A stretch of DNA of 64,000 bases from Sedimentibacter sp. MB31-C6 (GCF_035934735.1 NZ_CP142396.1:372001-436000); one strand, 5' to 3'. Positions 1 to 8,519 are shown, numbered from the stretch's first letter. Notes: a model not told the origin generated them from the sequence alone. Made by a program: numbers and translations.

Positions 1-383
1 TTACCGCTTGTTGCTGCAATTACACCTTTGTAACCTAGTTTCTTTGCATGATATACAGCTGTTGCTGCTCTTCTTGCTTTAAAACTTCCTGATGGATTTG
101 AAGCTTCATCTTTTATAAATATTCTTGCTCCTTTTCCTGGAGCTGCGCATTTTCTTGCTAAAGCTGTTAAATTTCTTAGTTCTAAGATTGGAGTATTTCC
201 TACTCCTGTTTGTCCTTGTATCTGTTGTATTTCTTCTAGTGTATAACCTGCTTCTTTCATCATTTTTTCATAATCAAAAGCTATTGATCCACTTTCAAAT
301 TTAGAGAAGTCAATTTTAGTTGATTGTTTCATTATTTCTGATTTTCTTTCATTGACTGCTGCATAACTCATATCTTTACTCAT
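1..383 (-). CDS. ortB: 2-amino-4-ketopentanoate thiolase beta subunit (partial)
   Basis: The gene runs off the left edge, so only about 127 N-terminal residues are visible; the family is roughly 470 residues. OrtB is the PLP-binding subunit of the thiolase that, with OrtA, cleaves 2-amino-4-ketopentanoate with CoA to alanine and acetyl-CoA in oxidative ornithine fermentation. The visible part contains a threonine-synthase-like PLP segment, NPSGSFKARRA, in which the lysine of SFKAR is the expected Schiff-base residue, followed by the conserved GVIAATSG stretch. The ATG at 383-381 follows GGAGGTGCTGATA and overlaps the ortA stop codon (ATGAGTAA), so the two subunits are translationally coupled. 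The order ord-ortA-ortB matches known ornithine operons. The assignment rests on this order and the PLP motif. Confidence 0.9.
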   Translation of the reverse strand, partial: MSKDMSYAAVNERKSEIMKQSTKIDFSKFESGSIAFDYEKMMKEAGYTLEEIQQIQGQTGVGNTPILELRNLTALARKCAAPGKGARIFIKDEASNPSGSFKARRAATAVYHAKKLGYKGVIAATSG

Positions 384-681
384 TATCAGCACCTCCAAAC
401 AATATATCTCTTACTTGTTCGTTTACTTTTAATAGTTCTGGAACAAATTTACCAAAATCATGTTTATAGTATGGATTTACTTCTAACAACTTACCTTTTT
501 CTATACGTTTTGTTCTCGTTAAAACTGTAACTTCATCTCCAATATTTGCATCTTCCTGCAAATATCCTTTTACCCACAACTCTAACGGTACTCTTTTTGT
601 ATCGTCGGGTACTTGAGGTGCTCTTGCTGATGGCTCCATAACTATTCTATGAATTAAAACCCATTCACCTTTTTTAATCAT
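376..681 (-). CDS. ortA: 2-amino-4-ketopentanoate thiolase alpha subunit
   Basis: This 101-residue protein has the size and sequence character of OrtA, the small partner of OrtB in the PLP-dependent thiolase of ornithine degradation. It begins MIKKGEWVLIHRIVMEPSARAP and has a compact beta-rich composition with no membrane segment. The fragment DIGDEVTVLTRT-like (here NIGDEVTVLTRTKR) and the C-terminal VRDILFGG are typical of the family as I know it. It lies 78 bp downstream of ord and overlaps the ortB start by 8 bp, so all three are probably one transcript. The ATG at 681 follows a GGAAG-type ribosome binding site. Nothing suggests it is broken. Confidence 0.9.
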   Translation of the reverse strand: MIKKGEWVLIHRIVMEPSARAPQVPDDTKRVPLELWVKGYLQEDANIGDEVTVLTRTKRIEKGKLLEVNPYYKHDFGKFVPELLKVNEQVRDILFGGADNE

Positions 682-759
682 TATTACACTTCCTTACTAT
701 TTTATTGAATTTTTCATATTTTCTATTATCACACAATCTCTAAGTCTCTCATCACAAAT

Positions 760-1818
760 TTATTTAACTATTTTACATTCAGGATCAATTCTATCTCTCA
801 TGTCACCCATTATTGCCCTTGGTACTGGTAATGAAATCATAGTTTGTAATCCTGCTTTAGCATTTATTATTTGAGGTATCATATTTACAACCATTGCTAT
901 TGTTCCAATTCCACCTGGCACCTCTGGTGAGTTAACCATATTAATATCTGGAGTTCCTTTTATTATTACGTAATCACCAGTATTTACACCTACTTGTTCT
1001 GGTTCAATTTGTTGTGGATGATCCATTTCTATTTTAACTTCTCCGTCAATATATCCATAACCTTTCATAGCAACTCCAGCTACATCTCCTGCCTTTGCAA
1101 ATCCATAAGGAGCTTTTCTGTCAACATCAGTTACTATTGGATCCATCGATTGAGTAACCTTATCAACATTCCAACCAATTGCTTCAGCTATCATATTAAT
1201 TGATTCATGAAAACCAACGTGTCCAGCCATTGTACCATCTTCTACACGTTTTTTGAATTCATCTACTCCTAAACCAATACCTTGTTCTTCCATAACAGTA
1301 GGTCCAAATGGTGATAAACTATTAACTCTTCTTGAAACTACATGATCAATAGATTCACAACATCCAGTCATAACTACTACTAAAAGGTCCATAATTAAAC
1401 CAGGATTAATACCTGTTCCAAGTATTGATACTCCATTAGCTTTTGCTAATTCATCGATTTGTTTAGCTAATTCAGGTTCTTGTGCTTGTGGGAAGGCCAT
1501 TTGTTCAGCACTAGAAATTACATTTATCTTTTTCTCTAAAACAAACTTAAACTTATCAAAAGCATTTCTTGTAAAAGAATCTGTAACACATAAACAAACA
1601 TCAGCGCATCTTTCTTTAATTACTTCTTCAGGAGTTCCGACTATAACATCTGCCCTATTGCCTCTTTCAACTCCAACTAACTCATACATACTTTTACCAA
1701 GTTTAGCACCTATATCTATAGCACCTACAATTTCAACGCCTTTTTTCTTTAATAGCATTTTTGCCATACCAGAACCCATTGCACCCAAGCCCCAAATAAT
1801 TACTTTTACATTTTGCAT
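760..1818 (-). CDS. ord: 2,4-diaminopentanoate dehydrogenase
   Basis: This 352-residue protein has an N-terminal Rossmann nucleotide-binding motif (WGLGAMGSGMAKML, residues about 9-22) and resembles the dihydrodipicolinate-reductase-like fold of 2,4-diaminopentanoate dehydrogenase. The enzyme deaminates (2R,4S)-2,4-diaminopentanoate to 2-amino-4-ketopentanoate with NAD(P)+, the step before OrtAB. The motif GTGINPGLIMDLL (about residue 134) is characteristic of this family. It is the first gene of the ord-ortA-ortB transcript; the ATG follows GGAGGTATACAA. A -24/-12 type promoter lies about 75 bp upstream, so transcription probably depends on sigma-54 and the activator encoded at 2266-3660. 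Length agrees with the family and the frame is intact. Confidence 0.93.
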   Translation of the reverse strand: MQNVKVIIWGLGAMGSGMAKMLLKKKGVEIVGAIDIGAKLGKSMYELVGVERGNRADVIVGTPEEVIKERCADVCLCVTDSFTRNAFDKFKFVLEKKINVISSAEQMAFPQAQEPELAKQIDELAKANGVSILGTGINPGLIMDLLVVVMTGCCESIDHVVSRRVNSLSPFGPTVMEEQGIGLGVDEFKKRVEDGTMAGHVGFHESINMIAEAIGWNVDKVTQSMDPIVTDVDRKAPYGFAKAGDVAGVAMKGYGYIDGEVKIEMDHPQQIEPEQVGVNTGDYVIIKGTPDINMVNSPEVPGGIGTIAMVVNMIPQIINAKAGLQTMISLPVPRAIMGDMRDRIDPECKIVK

Positions 1819-1892
1819 TTGTATACCTCCATAATTTAAATAAATTTTATTTTTTGATTTATATTATATATAAATATCTATAATTAATATAT

Positions 1893-1908
1893 AGCAATAA
1901 CTATGCCA
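1893..1908 (-). promoter_or_regulatory. Sigma-54 (-24/-12) promoter of ord-ortAB
   Basis: On the minus strand the sequence reads TGGCATAGTTATTGCT. This matches the sigma-54 consensus TGGCAC-N5-TTGCA/T with the invariant GG and GC dinucleotides exactly ten bases apart. It is about 75 bp upstream of the ord start codon, on the correct strand, and a sigma-54 activator gene lies directly upstream. Function is inferred from the sequence match and the neighbourhood. Confidence 0.82.
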
Positions 1909-1988
1909 TTTAAATTTAAGTATTTTTATAAATTCTTACTTAAAGCCTTAATCCGTCATTTTTGAACTATAAATAATTTTCCCACTAT

Positions 1989-2018
1989 TTAATAATTAAT
2001 ACAAGTATTAATTATTAA
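1989..2018. promoter_or_regulatory. 30-bp palindrome, candidate activator site
   Basis: Two perfect 14-base arms (TTAATAATTAATAC and its complement) are separated by two bases. The centre is about 95 bp upstream of the -24 element, the usual position for an upstream activating sequence bound by a Fis-type enhancer-binding protein dimer. It is very AT-rich, so chance cannot be excluded, but a 14-base perfect arm is long even in this composition. Confidence 0.55.
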
Positions 2019-2043
2019 TAAAAATTCAAATCGGTATATTTAT

Positions 2044-2090
2044 AAAAAAGCAAAAATATTTGCTGCTTGTGCAAATATTTTTGCTTTTTT
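2044..2090. terminator. Strong bidirectional terminator hairpin
   Basis: A perfect 20-base stem (arms 2044-2063 and 2071-2090) with a 7-base loop begins with six A and ends with six T, so it could terminate in either direction. It separates the 176-bp repeat and regulator gene from the ord promoter region, insulating ord from read-through. Confidence 0.8.
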
Positions 2091-2092
2091 AT

Positions 2093-2268
2093 ATTTTTTA
2101 TTATATAGGAAAGTTCTCCTTTCCTATATAATAAAAAACGAGGATTGCAAAGGACGGAACGTCCTTGCCGTTAAGGGGGGTGCTCAGTAAAAATGCTTTA
2201 ATAAAGCATTTTTACGCCGAAGGGGGACATAGGTCCCCCTAGCGGGTGTTGCGAAGCAACTCTTTTTA
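2093..2268 (-). repeat. 176-bp multi-hairpin repeat, copy 1
   Basis: This segment is repeated at 21445-21620 with a single base difference. It is a chain of five inverted repeats: a 20-bp stem around TATAGGAAAG; AAGGACG/CGTCCTT; TAAAAATGCTTT/AAAGCATTTTTA; AGGGGGAC/GTCCCCCT; and GTTGC/GCAAC. The last three bases overlap the stop codon of the activator gene. No open reading frame of note is present. It looks like a structured intergenic element (mobile miniature element or RNA); it has no transposase and no obvious terminal duplication. Confidence 0.85.
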
Positions 2269-3660
2269 TCTTATCTTATATTTTTTAATTTTATGTTGTA
2301 ATGTTTGTCTTTTTATTTTTAATTTCCTAGCAGCATTTGTTATGTTGAAATTATATTCTCCTAAAGTTTTAATTATAATATCCTTCTCTAAATTACTTAA
2401 ATATGAATCCATTCCTACTTCTTCAATATCTTTAATACTATATACTGAACTAAACCTATCAGTTTCATGTATATTTAAATGTTCTACTGTTATCTCATAT
2501 TCTTCATCATCTGCCATACTCATTGCAGCCATTATTATATTCTCCAACTCTCTTACATTACCAGGATAATCATAATTAAGAAGTTTTTCTTTAGCTTCAT
2601 CATTTAATTTTAAATCTCTTTTAGCAAATCTCTCTTTATGTTTATTGATAAACATATCAGAAAGAATTAATATATCATCTTTTCTCTCTCTAAGTGGTGG
2701 AATGTAAAGAGGAATTATATTTAGTCTATAAAACAAATCCTTCCTAACCTTTCCATTTTCTAATATATACTCAGGAGATTCATTGCTAGTAGTAATTATT
2801 CTCACGTCTATTGGTATATCCTTAGTACCTCCTACACGCCTTATATAATTTTCTTGTAATACCCTTAAAAGTTTCCCTTGTAACTCATAAGGCATAGAAT
2901 TAATTTCATCTAAAAGAAGGGTTCCACCACTTGCTTGTTCAAAAAGTCCCGATCTATCAACGGCTCCTGTAAATCCCCCTTTTGTTGTTCCAAATAGCAA
3001 ACCTTCTAATAAAGATTCAGGAAGTGCTGCACAATTTTGTGCAATAAAAGGCTTATCCCTTCTAAGTCCTTCATAATGTATACTTTGTGCTATTAACTCT
3101 TTACCTGTTCCTGTCTCACCATAAATAAATACCGAAGCTGAATTTTTGGAAGCTTTTTTCGATTTTTCTATAATTTCTACAAAGTTGCTACTACGTCCAA
3201 TAATATTATTAAAGTTATACTTTTTAACTTTTTTAGATTTAGCTTTTGCAGGTTTTTCTATTTCATTTTGTAGTTTTAATATTTTATGTGACATTTCTTG
3301 TATTTTAGTAATATTTTTTGCAACTTCTGCAGCGGCAACGATTTCATTATCTATAATTACTGGAAAAGTAGTATTTATTGTAGTGATTTCCCTGCCATCC
3401 TTATTTAAATAAGTTTGTTTTTGTTCAGTAGTCTTTGTTCTCGTCTCTAAAGCCTTTAGTAATGTACTATTTTCGCTGTTTAAATTACCAAAAACTTCAC
3501 TGAAGGGTTTTTTTAATACATCCTTAGTTTCCATCTTTTCCAACTTTGACATTGAATCATTATAAATTATCGTATTTCCATGTTTATCTAAAACGTGTAC
3601 ACCCTCATCAACTAACTGCAAAATTTTTTGCAGTATAGCCATGTACTCTTTTGCTTTCAT
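2266..3660 (-). CDS. Sigma-54-dependent activator (PAS-AAA-Fis)
   Basis: The protein of about 464 residues has an N-terminal PAS-like sensor domain (residues about 8-125), a sigma-54 AAA+ domain with Walker A GETGTGKE and Walker B LLLDEI, and a C-terminal Fis-type helix-turn-helix (NITNAARKLKIKRQTLQHKIKK). The sigma-54 contact loop reads GGFTGA instead of the usual GAFTGA. I placed the start at the ATG at 3660, behind GGAGGATATA; an in-frame upstream extension is possible but lacks a ribosome site. It lies upstream of ord on the same strand, separated by a terminator and a sigma-54 promoter, so it is probably the regulator of ornithine catabolism, sensing a metabolite through its PAS domain. 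The ligand is unknown. Confidence 0.9.
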   Translation of the reverse strand: MKAKEYMAILQKILQLVDEGVHVLDKHGNTIIYNDSMSKLEKMETKDVLKKPFSEVFGNLNSENSTLLKALETRTKTTEQKQTYLNKDGREITTINTTFPVIIDNEIVAAAEVAKNITKIQEMSHKILKLQNEIEKPAKAKSKKVKKYNFNNIIGRSSNFVEIIEKSKKASKNSASVFIYGETGTGKELIAQSIHYEGLRRDKPFIAQNCAALPESLLEGLLFGTTKGGFTGAVDRSGLFEQASGGTLLLDEINSMPYELQGKLLRVLQENYIRRVGGTKDIPIDVRIITTSNESPEYILENGKVRKDLFYRLNIIPLYIPPLRERKDDILILSDMFINKHKERFAKRDLKLNDEAKEKLLNYDYPGNVRELENIIMAAMSMADDEEYEITVEHLNIHETDRFSSVYSIKDIEEVGMDSYLSNLEKDIIIKTLGEYNFNITNAARKLKIKRQTLQHKIKKYKIR

Positions 3661-3726
3661 TATATCCTCCATTTTTGGATTATATTTTATTATAGCATAT
3701 AAATAATGGATTTTCAATCTTGGTAG

Positions 3727-3755
3727 TTTACATTTGCGACTTATCAGTGTAAAAT
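3727..3755 (+). promoter_or_regulatory. SigmaA promoter of luxS
   Basis: TTTACA (3727-3732), a 17-bp spacer and TAAAAT (3750-3755) lie 28 bp upstream of the luxS start codon, which follows AAGGAGACCAAT. Spacing is ideal; both hexamers differ from consensus by one base. Confidence 0.65.
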
Positions 3756-3782
3756 TATATAATAAATAGTAAGGAGACCAAT

Positions 3783-4268
3783 ATGAAAAAAATAGAGAGT
3801 TTTCAAGTAAATCATTTGAATTTAAAACGAGGTATCTATGTTTCAAGAAAAGATGTAGTTGGAGAAAACATTATAACTACTTTTGATTTGCGAATGAAAG
3901 AACCAAATAAAGAACCTGTTATTAATACAGCTGAACTTCATGCAATGGAACATTTAGGAGCAACTTTCCTTAGAAATCATTCTATTTATGATGAACTTAC
4001 TGTATATTTTGGACCTATGGGATGTAGAACTGGTTTTTATGTTATTTTTAAAGGTAACTTAGATTCTAAAGATGTAGTGGATATAATTAAAGAAATGTTT
4101 GAATTTATTAAAAATTATGAAGGTGATTTGCCAGGAGCTGATGCAAAATCCTGTGGAAATTACTTAGATATGAATCTTAACATGGCTAAATATGAGGCTG
4201 CTAAATATTATGATGAAGTACTATGTAATCTAAAAGAAGAAAATTTAAATTATCCAAATAATATTTGA
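3783..4268 (+). CDS. luxS: S-ribosylhomocysteine lyase LuxS
   Basis: LuxS cleaves S-ribosylhomocysteine to homocysteine and 4,5-dihydroxy-2,3-pentanedione, the precursor of autoinducer-2, and is part of the activated methyl cycle. The 161-residue protein has the full metal site: H53 and H57 in the HAMEH motif and C124 in KSCGNY. The catalytic cysteine is C81 in GPMGCRTGFY. Length is normal for the family. The gene stands alone on the plus strand between two minus-strand genes, with its own SigmaA-type promoter and an AAGGAGA ribosome site; a palindromic repeat follows the stop codon and may act as terminator. Identification is certain. Confidence 0.97.
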   Translation: MKKIESFQVNHLNLKRGIYVSRKDVVGENIITTFDLRMKEPNKEPVINTAELHAMEHLGATFLRNHSIYDELTVYFGPMGCRTGFYVIFKGNLDSKDVVDIIKEMFEFIKNYEGDLPGADAKSCGNYLDMNLNMAKYEAAKYYDEVLCNLKEENLNYPNNI

Positions 4269-4321
4269 TGTAGGGGATGCATTGTATGCATCCCAAATTG
4301 AGCATGCAATACGTCCCCCAA
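4269..4321. repeat. Palindromic intergenic repeat (GTAGGGGATGCAT family)
   Basis: After luxS comes GTAGGGGATGCATTGTATGCATCCC, a near-perfect hairpin, then GCATGCAATACGTCCCCC, which reads like a second diverged inverted half. Related sequences occur at 6247-6271, 13147-13160 and 16139-16188. It fills the convergent gap between luxS and typA and may serve as a terminator, but the family resemblance points to a dispersed repeat. Confidence 0.6.
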
Positions 4322-4324
4322 CAA

Positions 4325-6142
4325 TTAATTAGTTTTTAATCTGTTTCCTTGTTTTCTTCTTTCTATTTCACTTAAATATCTTTTTCTTACTCGAATGTTG
4401 TCAGGTGTTACTTCAACAAGTTCATCATCATTTATAAATTCCAAAGCTGTTTCTAATGTCATAATTCTAGGTGGTGCAAGCTTTATAGCATCATCTGCCC
4501 CAGATGACCTTGTATTAGATTGTTTTTTTGCTTTAGTAGGATTTACTACAATATCCTCCCCACGAGCATTCATTCCTATAATCATACCTTCATATACTTT
4601 TTCACCGGGACTTATAAATAAAGTTCCTCTACTTTCTAAATTATTGAGAGAATATGCAATAGCTTCCCCTTGATCATTAGAAACAAGAACTCCGTTTGTT
4701 CTTTGTGGTATTTCACCTTTATATTTATCGTAATGATCAAAGCTTCTTACCATAGTTCCTTCGCCTCTAGTATCATTTATAAGTTCAGTTCTATAGCCGA
4801 GAAGACCTCTAGTTGGAACCATATATTCTATTTTTACATAATTTCCATCTGGAGTCATTGATTCCATCATACCTTTTCTTAAGTTAAGCTTTGATATTAC
4901 AGATCCAGAATATTCTTCTGGAACATTCACTATAACTCTTTCAATAGGCTCTTTAACTACACCATCTTCCCGATGTAATATTACCTCTGGTCTTGAGACT
5001 GATACTTCATATCCTTCTCTTCTCATATTCTCTAGAAGTATTGATAAATGAAGTTCTCCCCTTCCTGAAACTTTATAGCCATCTACACTCTCTAAAGGTT
5101 CAACTCTTAACCCAACATTTACTTCTAACTCTTTTTCAAGTCTTGCTTTTAAATGTCTAGTCGTAACATATTTACCTGACAATCCAACAAAAGGTGATGT
5201 ATTAATTAAAAAATTCATAGATAATGTAGGTTCTTCAATTTTAATTGATTCCATTGGAACAACTTTATTTTCATTACATATAGTGTCACCTATTGATATG
5301 TTTGGAATACCGGAAATTACAATAATTTCGCCACTAGTAGCTTCAGTAACACTAATGCGTTTTAATCCTTCATAAACAAAAATATTTGATATTTTTTGTT
5401 TTTCAACACTTCCGTCGGCTTTTGCAACTGAAACTGTTTGACCTTCTTTAATAGTACCAGCAGTCACTCTACCAATACCAAGTCTTCCAATATAATCATC
5501 ATAACCTAATGATGAAATTTGAGTTTGTAAATCATCATTATTTCTATTAGGATATGGGTCTACATGTTTAATTATAGTTTCAAATAAAGGATCAATATTT
5601 TCACTAGGTTGGTCTAACTCATACTGAACAATTCCCTCTTTTGCTATTCCATATAATATAGGAAAATCTAATTGTTCATCATTTGCATTTAACTCAACAA
5701 ATAAATCGAAAACCATGTCAACTACTTCTTCAGCTCGATTATTTTTCTTGTCAATTTTATTTATTAATAATATCGGTTTTAATCCAATTTCTAAAGACTT
5801 CTGCAATACAAATCTTGTTTGTGGCATAGGTCCCTCTATAGAATCAACTAATAATATTACTGTATCTACAGTTTTCATAATACGTTCAACTTCAGATGAA
5901 AAGTCAGCGTGTCCAGGTGTATCTACTATATTTATTTTAATGTCATTATGCATAACTGAACAGTTCTTTGAATAAATGGTTATTCCTCTTTCCCGTTCTA
6001 TGTCATTGGAATCCATTATTTGTTGTACTACTTCTTGATTCTCTCTAAATACTTTACTTTGTTGCAGAAAGGCATCTACTAAAGTGGACTTACCTGCATC
6101 TACATGTGCTATTACTGCTATATTAATTATTTCTTTCTTCAT
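4325..6142 (-). CDS. typA: Translational GTPase TypA/BipA
   Basis: This 605-residue ribosome-associated GTPase belongs to the EF-G/LepA superfamily and assists 50S assembly and stress adaptation. G-motifs are intact: G1 AHVDAGKST (about residues 12-20), G2 around RERGITI, G3 DTPGHADF, G4 NKID. Domain II, the EF-G-like domains III/V and the BipA-specific C-terminal region (GLLGYRTELINDT, NIRVRKRYLSE) follow in the expected order. Length is typical. The ATG at 6142 has an AGGATAGG ribosome site. It stands alone between palindromic repeat elements on both sides. Identification is certain. Confidence 0.97.
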   Translation of the reverse strand: MKKEIINIAVIAHVDAGKSTLVDAFLQQSKVFRENQEVVQQIMDSNDIERERGITIYSKNCSVMHNDIKINIVDTPGHADFSSEVERIMKTVDTVILLVDSIEGPMPQTRFVLQKSLEIGLKPILLINKIDKKNNRAEEVVDMVFDLFVELNANDEQLDFPILYGIAKEGIVQYELDQPSENIDPLFETIIKHVDPYPNRNNDDLQTQISSLGYDDYIGRLGIGRVTAGTIKEGQTVSVAKADGSVEKQKISNIFVYEGLKRISVTEATSGEIIVISGIPNISIGDTICNENKVVPMESIKIEEPTLSMNFLINTSPFVGLSGKYVTTRHLKARLEKELEVNVGLRVEPLESVDGYKVSGRGELHLSILLENMRREGYEVSVSRPEVILHREDGVVKEPIERVIVNVPEEYSGSVISKLNLRKGMMESMTPDGNYVKIEYMVPTRGLLGYRTELINDTRGEGTMVRSFDHYDKYKGEIPQRTNGVLVSNDQGEAIAYSLNNLESRGTLFISPGEKVYEGMIIGMNARGEDIVVNPTKAKKQSNTRSSGADDAIKLAPPRIMTLETALEFINDDELVEVTPDNIRVRKRYLSEIERRKQGNRLKTN

Positions 6143-6246
6143 ATTATCCTATCCTTTCATATACCTCAGATAGTTTATTCTTTTTTTTGATATTTTGCAA
6201 GTTTTTTTTATAAATATTCTAATATTTTTTATTAAATTCAAAAATG

Positions 6247-6271
6247 GAACGCATAAAATGCGTCCCCTAAC
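6247..6271. repeat. Palindromic intergenic repeat, second member
   Basis: The plus strand reads GGAACGCATAAAATGCGTCCCCTAAC. The arms GGAACGCAT and ATGCGTCC pair, and the ATGCGTCCCCTAAC half is the complement of the GTAGGGGACGCAT core seen at 13147. It sits between typA and the amidohydrolase stop codon. Confidence 0.55.
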
Positions 6272-6298
6272 AATTTACAACATAAATTCTTCTATTAT

Positions 6299-7465
6299 TT
6301 ACTTATTGCTATAAACTACTTTTCCATCGATTATAGTCATTTCTGTTTCATAGTTTAAATCTATTAAAGGATTGCCTCTAAATATTGCTATATCAGCATC
6401 TTTACCAACCTCTATACTACCAACTCTATCATCAATACCTATTATTTCTGCTGGATTAATAGTTATAGCCTTCCATGCGTCTTCTTCTGACAGCCCACCC
6501 TTAACTGCCAACCCAGCGCACATACTTAAATATTCTATAGGAATTACATTTGAATCTGTTATTATGGCAATTTTAATTCCTGCATCTACTAATATTTTAG
6601 GTGTTTCAAAGCTTTTATATTTCAATTCTACTTTTGACCTAGATCCTAATGTTGGTCCAACTAAACACGGCTTACCTTCTGCTGCTAATTCATCTACAAT
6701 AAGATGGCCTTCAGTACAATGATCTAAAGTTATATTAACATCAAATTCTTTTGCAATACGTAATGCAGTAAAAATATCATCGGCTCTATGAGCGTGAGCC
6801 TTTAATGGTATTTCTTTTTTCATAACAGGAAGTAAAGCTTCCATCTTTAAATCATAATCTGGTCTTTTATCAGGATCATCCTTTGATTCTTCTATTTCTA
6901 TCATATATTGTTTAGCTTCATACAAAGTTTCTCTAAGCATTGCTGCAACTGCCATTCTTGTTACTGGCGATTTATGTTGTTCACTATACACTCTTTTAGG
7001 GTTTTCTCCAAAAGCAATTTTTATAGCTACAGGATCTTTAATAATCATTTTATCAACTCTATTGCCATAAGTCTTCATAGCAAGGAACTGTCCACCTATT
7101 ACGTTAGCACTTCCTGGTCCTGTAACAGTAGTAGTTACTCCTCCTCCTATAGCATCCTTAAAACTTTGATCCATTGGATTAATTCCATCAATTGCCCTAA
7201 GATGTGGTGTAATAGGCTCCACATCTTCATTTCCATCTTCACCTTCAAAGCCAATACCTTCTTCCCACATACCTATGTGGCAGTGTCCTTCAACTAAACC
7301 AGGTGTTACAAGGCAACCTTTTGCATCAATTATTTCAACATCAATGGGCACTTCTATATCTTTACCTACAGCTTTAATTTTACCATCTTCAATAAGAATT
7401 TGACCATTTTCAATATCTTCACCGGCCATAGTCTTTATAAATCCATTTTTTATTAGTATCATCAT
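6299..7465 (-). CDS. Amidohydrolase family protein (imidazolonepropionase-like)
   Basis: This 388-residue protein is a TIM-barrel metal-dependent hydrolase of the amidohydrolase superfamily. It has the N-terminal beta-sandwich (IKNGFIKTMAGEDIENGQILIEDGKI), the metal-binding HxH in EGHCHIG (about residue 62), further metal ligands in KAHAHRADD and LDHCTEGH, the catalytic aspartate in IITDSN, and a C-terminal KDADIAIFRGNPL segment typical of the family. Substrate cannot be told from sequence; members hydrolyse cyclic amides or act as peptidase-like deacetylases. The start follows AGGAGGACATG. It lies 22 bp downstream of trpS on the same strand and may be cotranscribed under the trpS T-box. Confidence 0.85.
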   Translation of the reverse strand: MMILIKNGFIKTMAGEDIENGQILIEDGKIKAVGKDIEVPIDVEIIDAKGCLVTPGLVEGHCHIGMWEEGIGFEGEDGNEDVEPITPHLRAIDGINPMDQSFKDAIGGGVTTTVTGPGSANVIGGQFLAMKTYGNRVDKMIIKDPVAIKIAFGENPKRVYSEQHKSPVTRMAVAAMLRETLYEAKQYMIEIEESKDDPDKRPDYDLKMEALLPVMKKEIPLKAHAHRADDIFTALRIAKEFDVNITLDHCTEGHLIVDELAAEGKPCLVGPTLGSRSKVELKYKSFETPKILVDAGIKIAIITDSNVIPIEYLSMCAGLAVKGGLSEEDAWKAITINPAEIIGIDDRVGSIEVGKDADIAIFRGNPLIDLNYETEMTIIDGKVVYSNK

Positions 7466-7487
7466 GTCCTCCTAATTTATTCAACAA

Positions 7488-8489
7488 TTAAAATCTTGGA
7501 ATAAATCCTACTTTTTTATATACTTTTCTTAATGTCTTTCTTGCTACTTTCTCTGCCTTCTCTGCACCAGATATATAAATTTTTTCTAAATAATCTTTAT
7601 TTTTTAGTAAATAATCTATTTTATCTTGTATTGGACTTAACTCATTTATGATAATTTCTGCAATATCATCTTTAAACTTTGCATAACCCTTACCTTCATA
7701 TTCTGATACAATTTCTTGTGATGATTTATTAGTTATTTTAGAATATATATTGATTAAATTTTTAACCCCAGGTTGAGTGTCATTATACCTAACAACTCCT
7801 TCTGAATCAGTTACTGCTCTTTTTAATTTTCTTCTTATTGCATCAGGTTTATCCATTAAAAGTATATATGAATTCTCATTAGCATCTGATTTAGACATTT
7901 TACTAGTTGGATCCTGAAGACTCATAATTTTTGCACCATCTTTAGATATAAAAGGTTCAGGTACTTTAAATGTTTCACTAAAACGATTATTAAATCTTTG
8001 TGCGACATCTCTAGTTAACTCAAGATGTTGTCTTTGATCTTCACCTACTGGAACTAAGTCTGTTTGGTAAAGTAATATGTCTGAAACCATAAGTGTTGGA
8101 TATGTAAACAATCCAGCAGTTATAGCATTGCTTTCCATTTTCTTTGATTTATCTTTAAATTGAGTCATACGTCCCAATTCACCATAATAAGTAAAACAAT
8201 TCAATACCCAGCTCAACTCTGCATGAGCAGCAACATGAGATTGAATAAATAATGTTACCAATTCAGGATCTAAACCTGCTGCTATATAGTTAGCTAACAC
8301 CTCAAGGGTATTCTTTCTTAAATCTTTTGGCTCCTTTGGAACAGTTATAGCATGCATATTAACAACACAGTAATAGCAGTCATATTCATTTTGAAGATTA
8401 ACCCAGTTCTTTAATGCTCCTAAATAATTACCTAATGTTAGTGAACCTGATGGCTGCATTCCACTAAATATAACTTTTTTATCCTCCAT
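7488..8489 (-). CDS. trpS: Tryptophanyl-tRNA synthetase
   Basis: A class Ic aminoacyl-tRNA synthetase that charges tRNA-Trp. The 333-residue protein has the HIGH-equivalent region (SGSLTLGNYLGAL, about residues 13-25), the KMSKS loop (SKMSKSDANE) and the anticodon-recognition C-terminal helices. Length is normal. A T-box leader occupies the 250 bp upstream, so expression is expected to rise when tRNA-Trp is uncharged. The start ATG follows AGGAGGTAAAA. The downstream amidohydrolase gene is close enough to share the transcript. Confidence 0.97.
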   Translation of the reverse strand: MEDKKVIFSGMQPSGSLTLGNYLGALKNWVNLQNEYDCYYCVVNMHAITVPKEPKDLRKNTLEVLANYIAAGLDPELVTLFIQSHVAAHAELSWVLNCFTYYGELGRMTQFKDKSKKMESNAITAGLFTYPTLMVSDILLYQTDLVPVGEDQRQHLELTRDVAQRFNNRFSETFKVPEPFISKDGAKIMSLQDPTSKMSKSDANENSYILLMDKPDAIRRKLKRAVTDSEGVVRYNDTQPGVKNLINIYSKITNKSSQEIVSEYEGKGYAKFKDDIAEIIINELSPIQDKIDYLLKNKDYLEKIYISGAEKAEKVARKTLRKVYKKVGFIPRF

Positions 8490-8519
8490 TTTTACCTCCT
8501 AATTTATAATACAAAAAAT

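Noticed and set aside
994-1203. Plus-strand open frame inside ord
   Set aside because: It is the antisense shadow of a conserved gene, with low-complexity Ser/Phe/Asn-rich product and no ribosome site. The same applies to the other open frames opposite typA, trpS, yedE, the flavoprotein and the intron RT.
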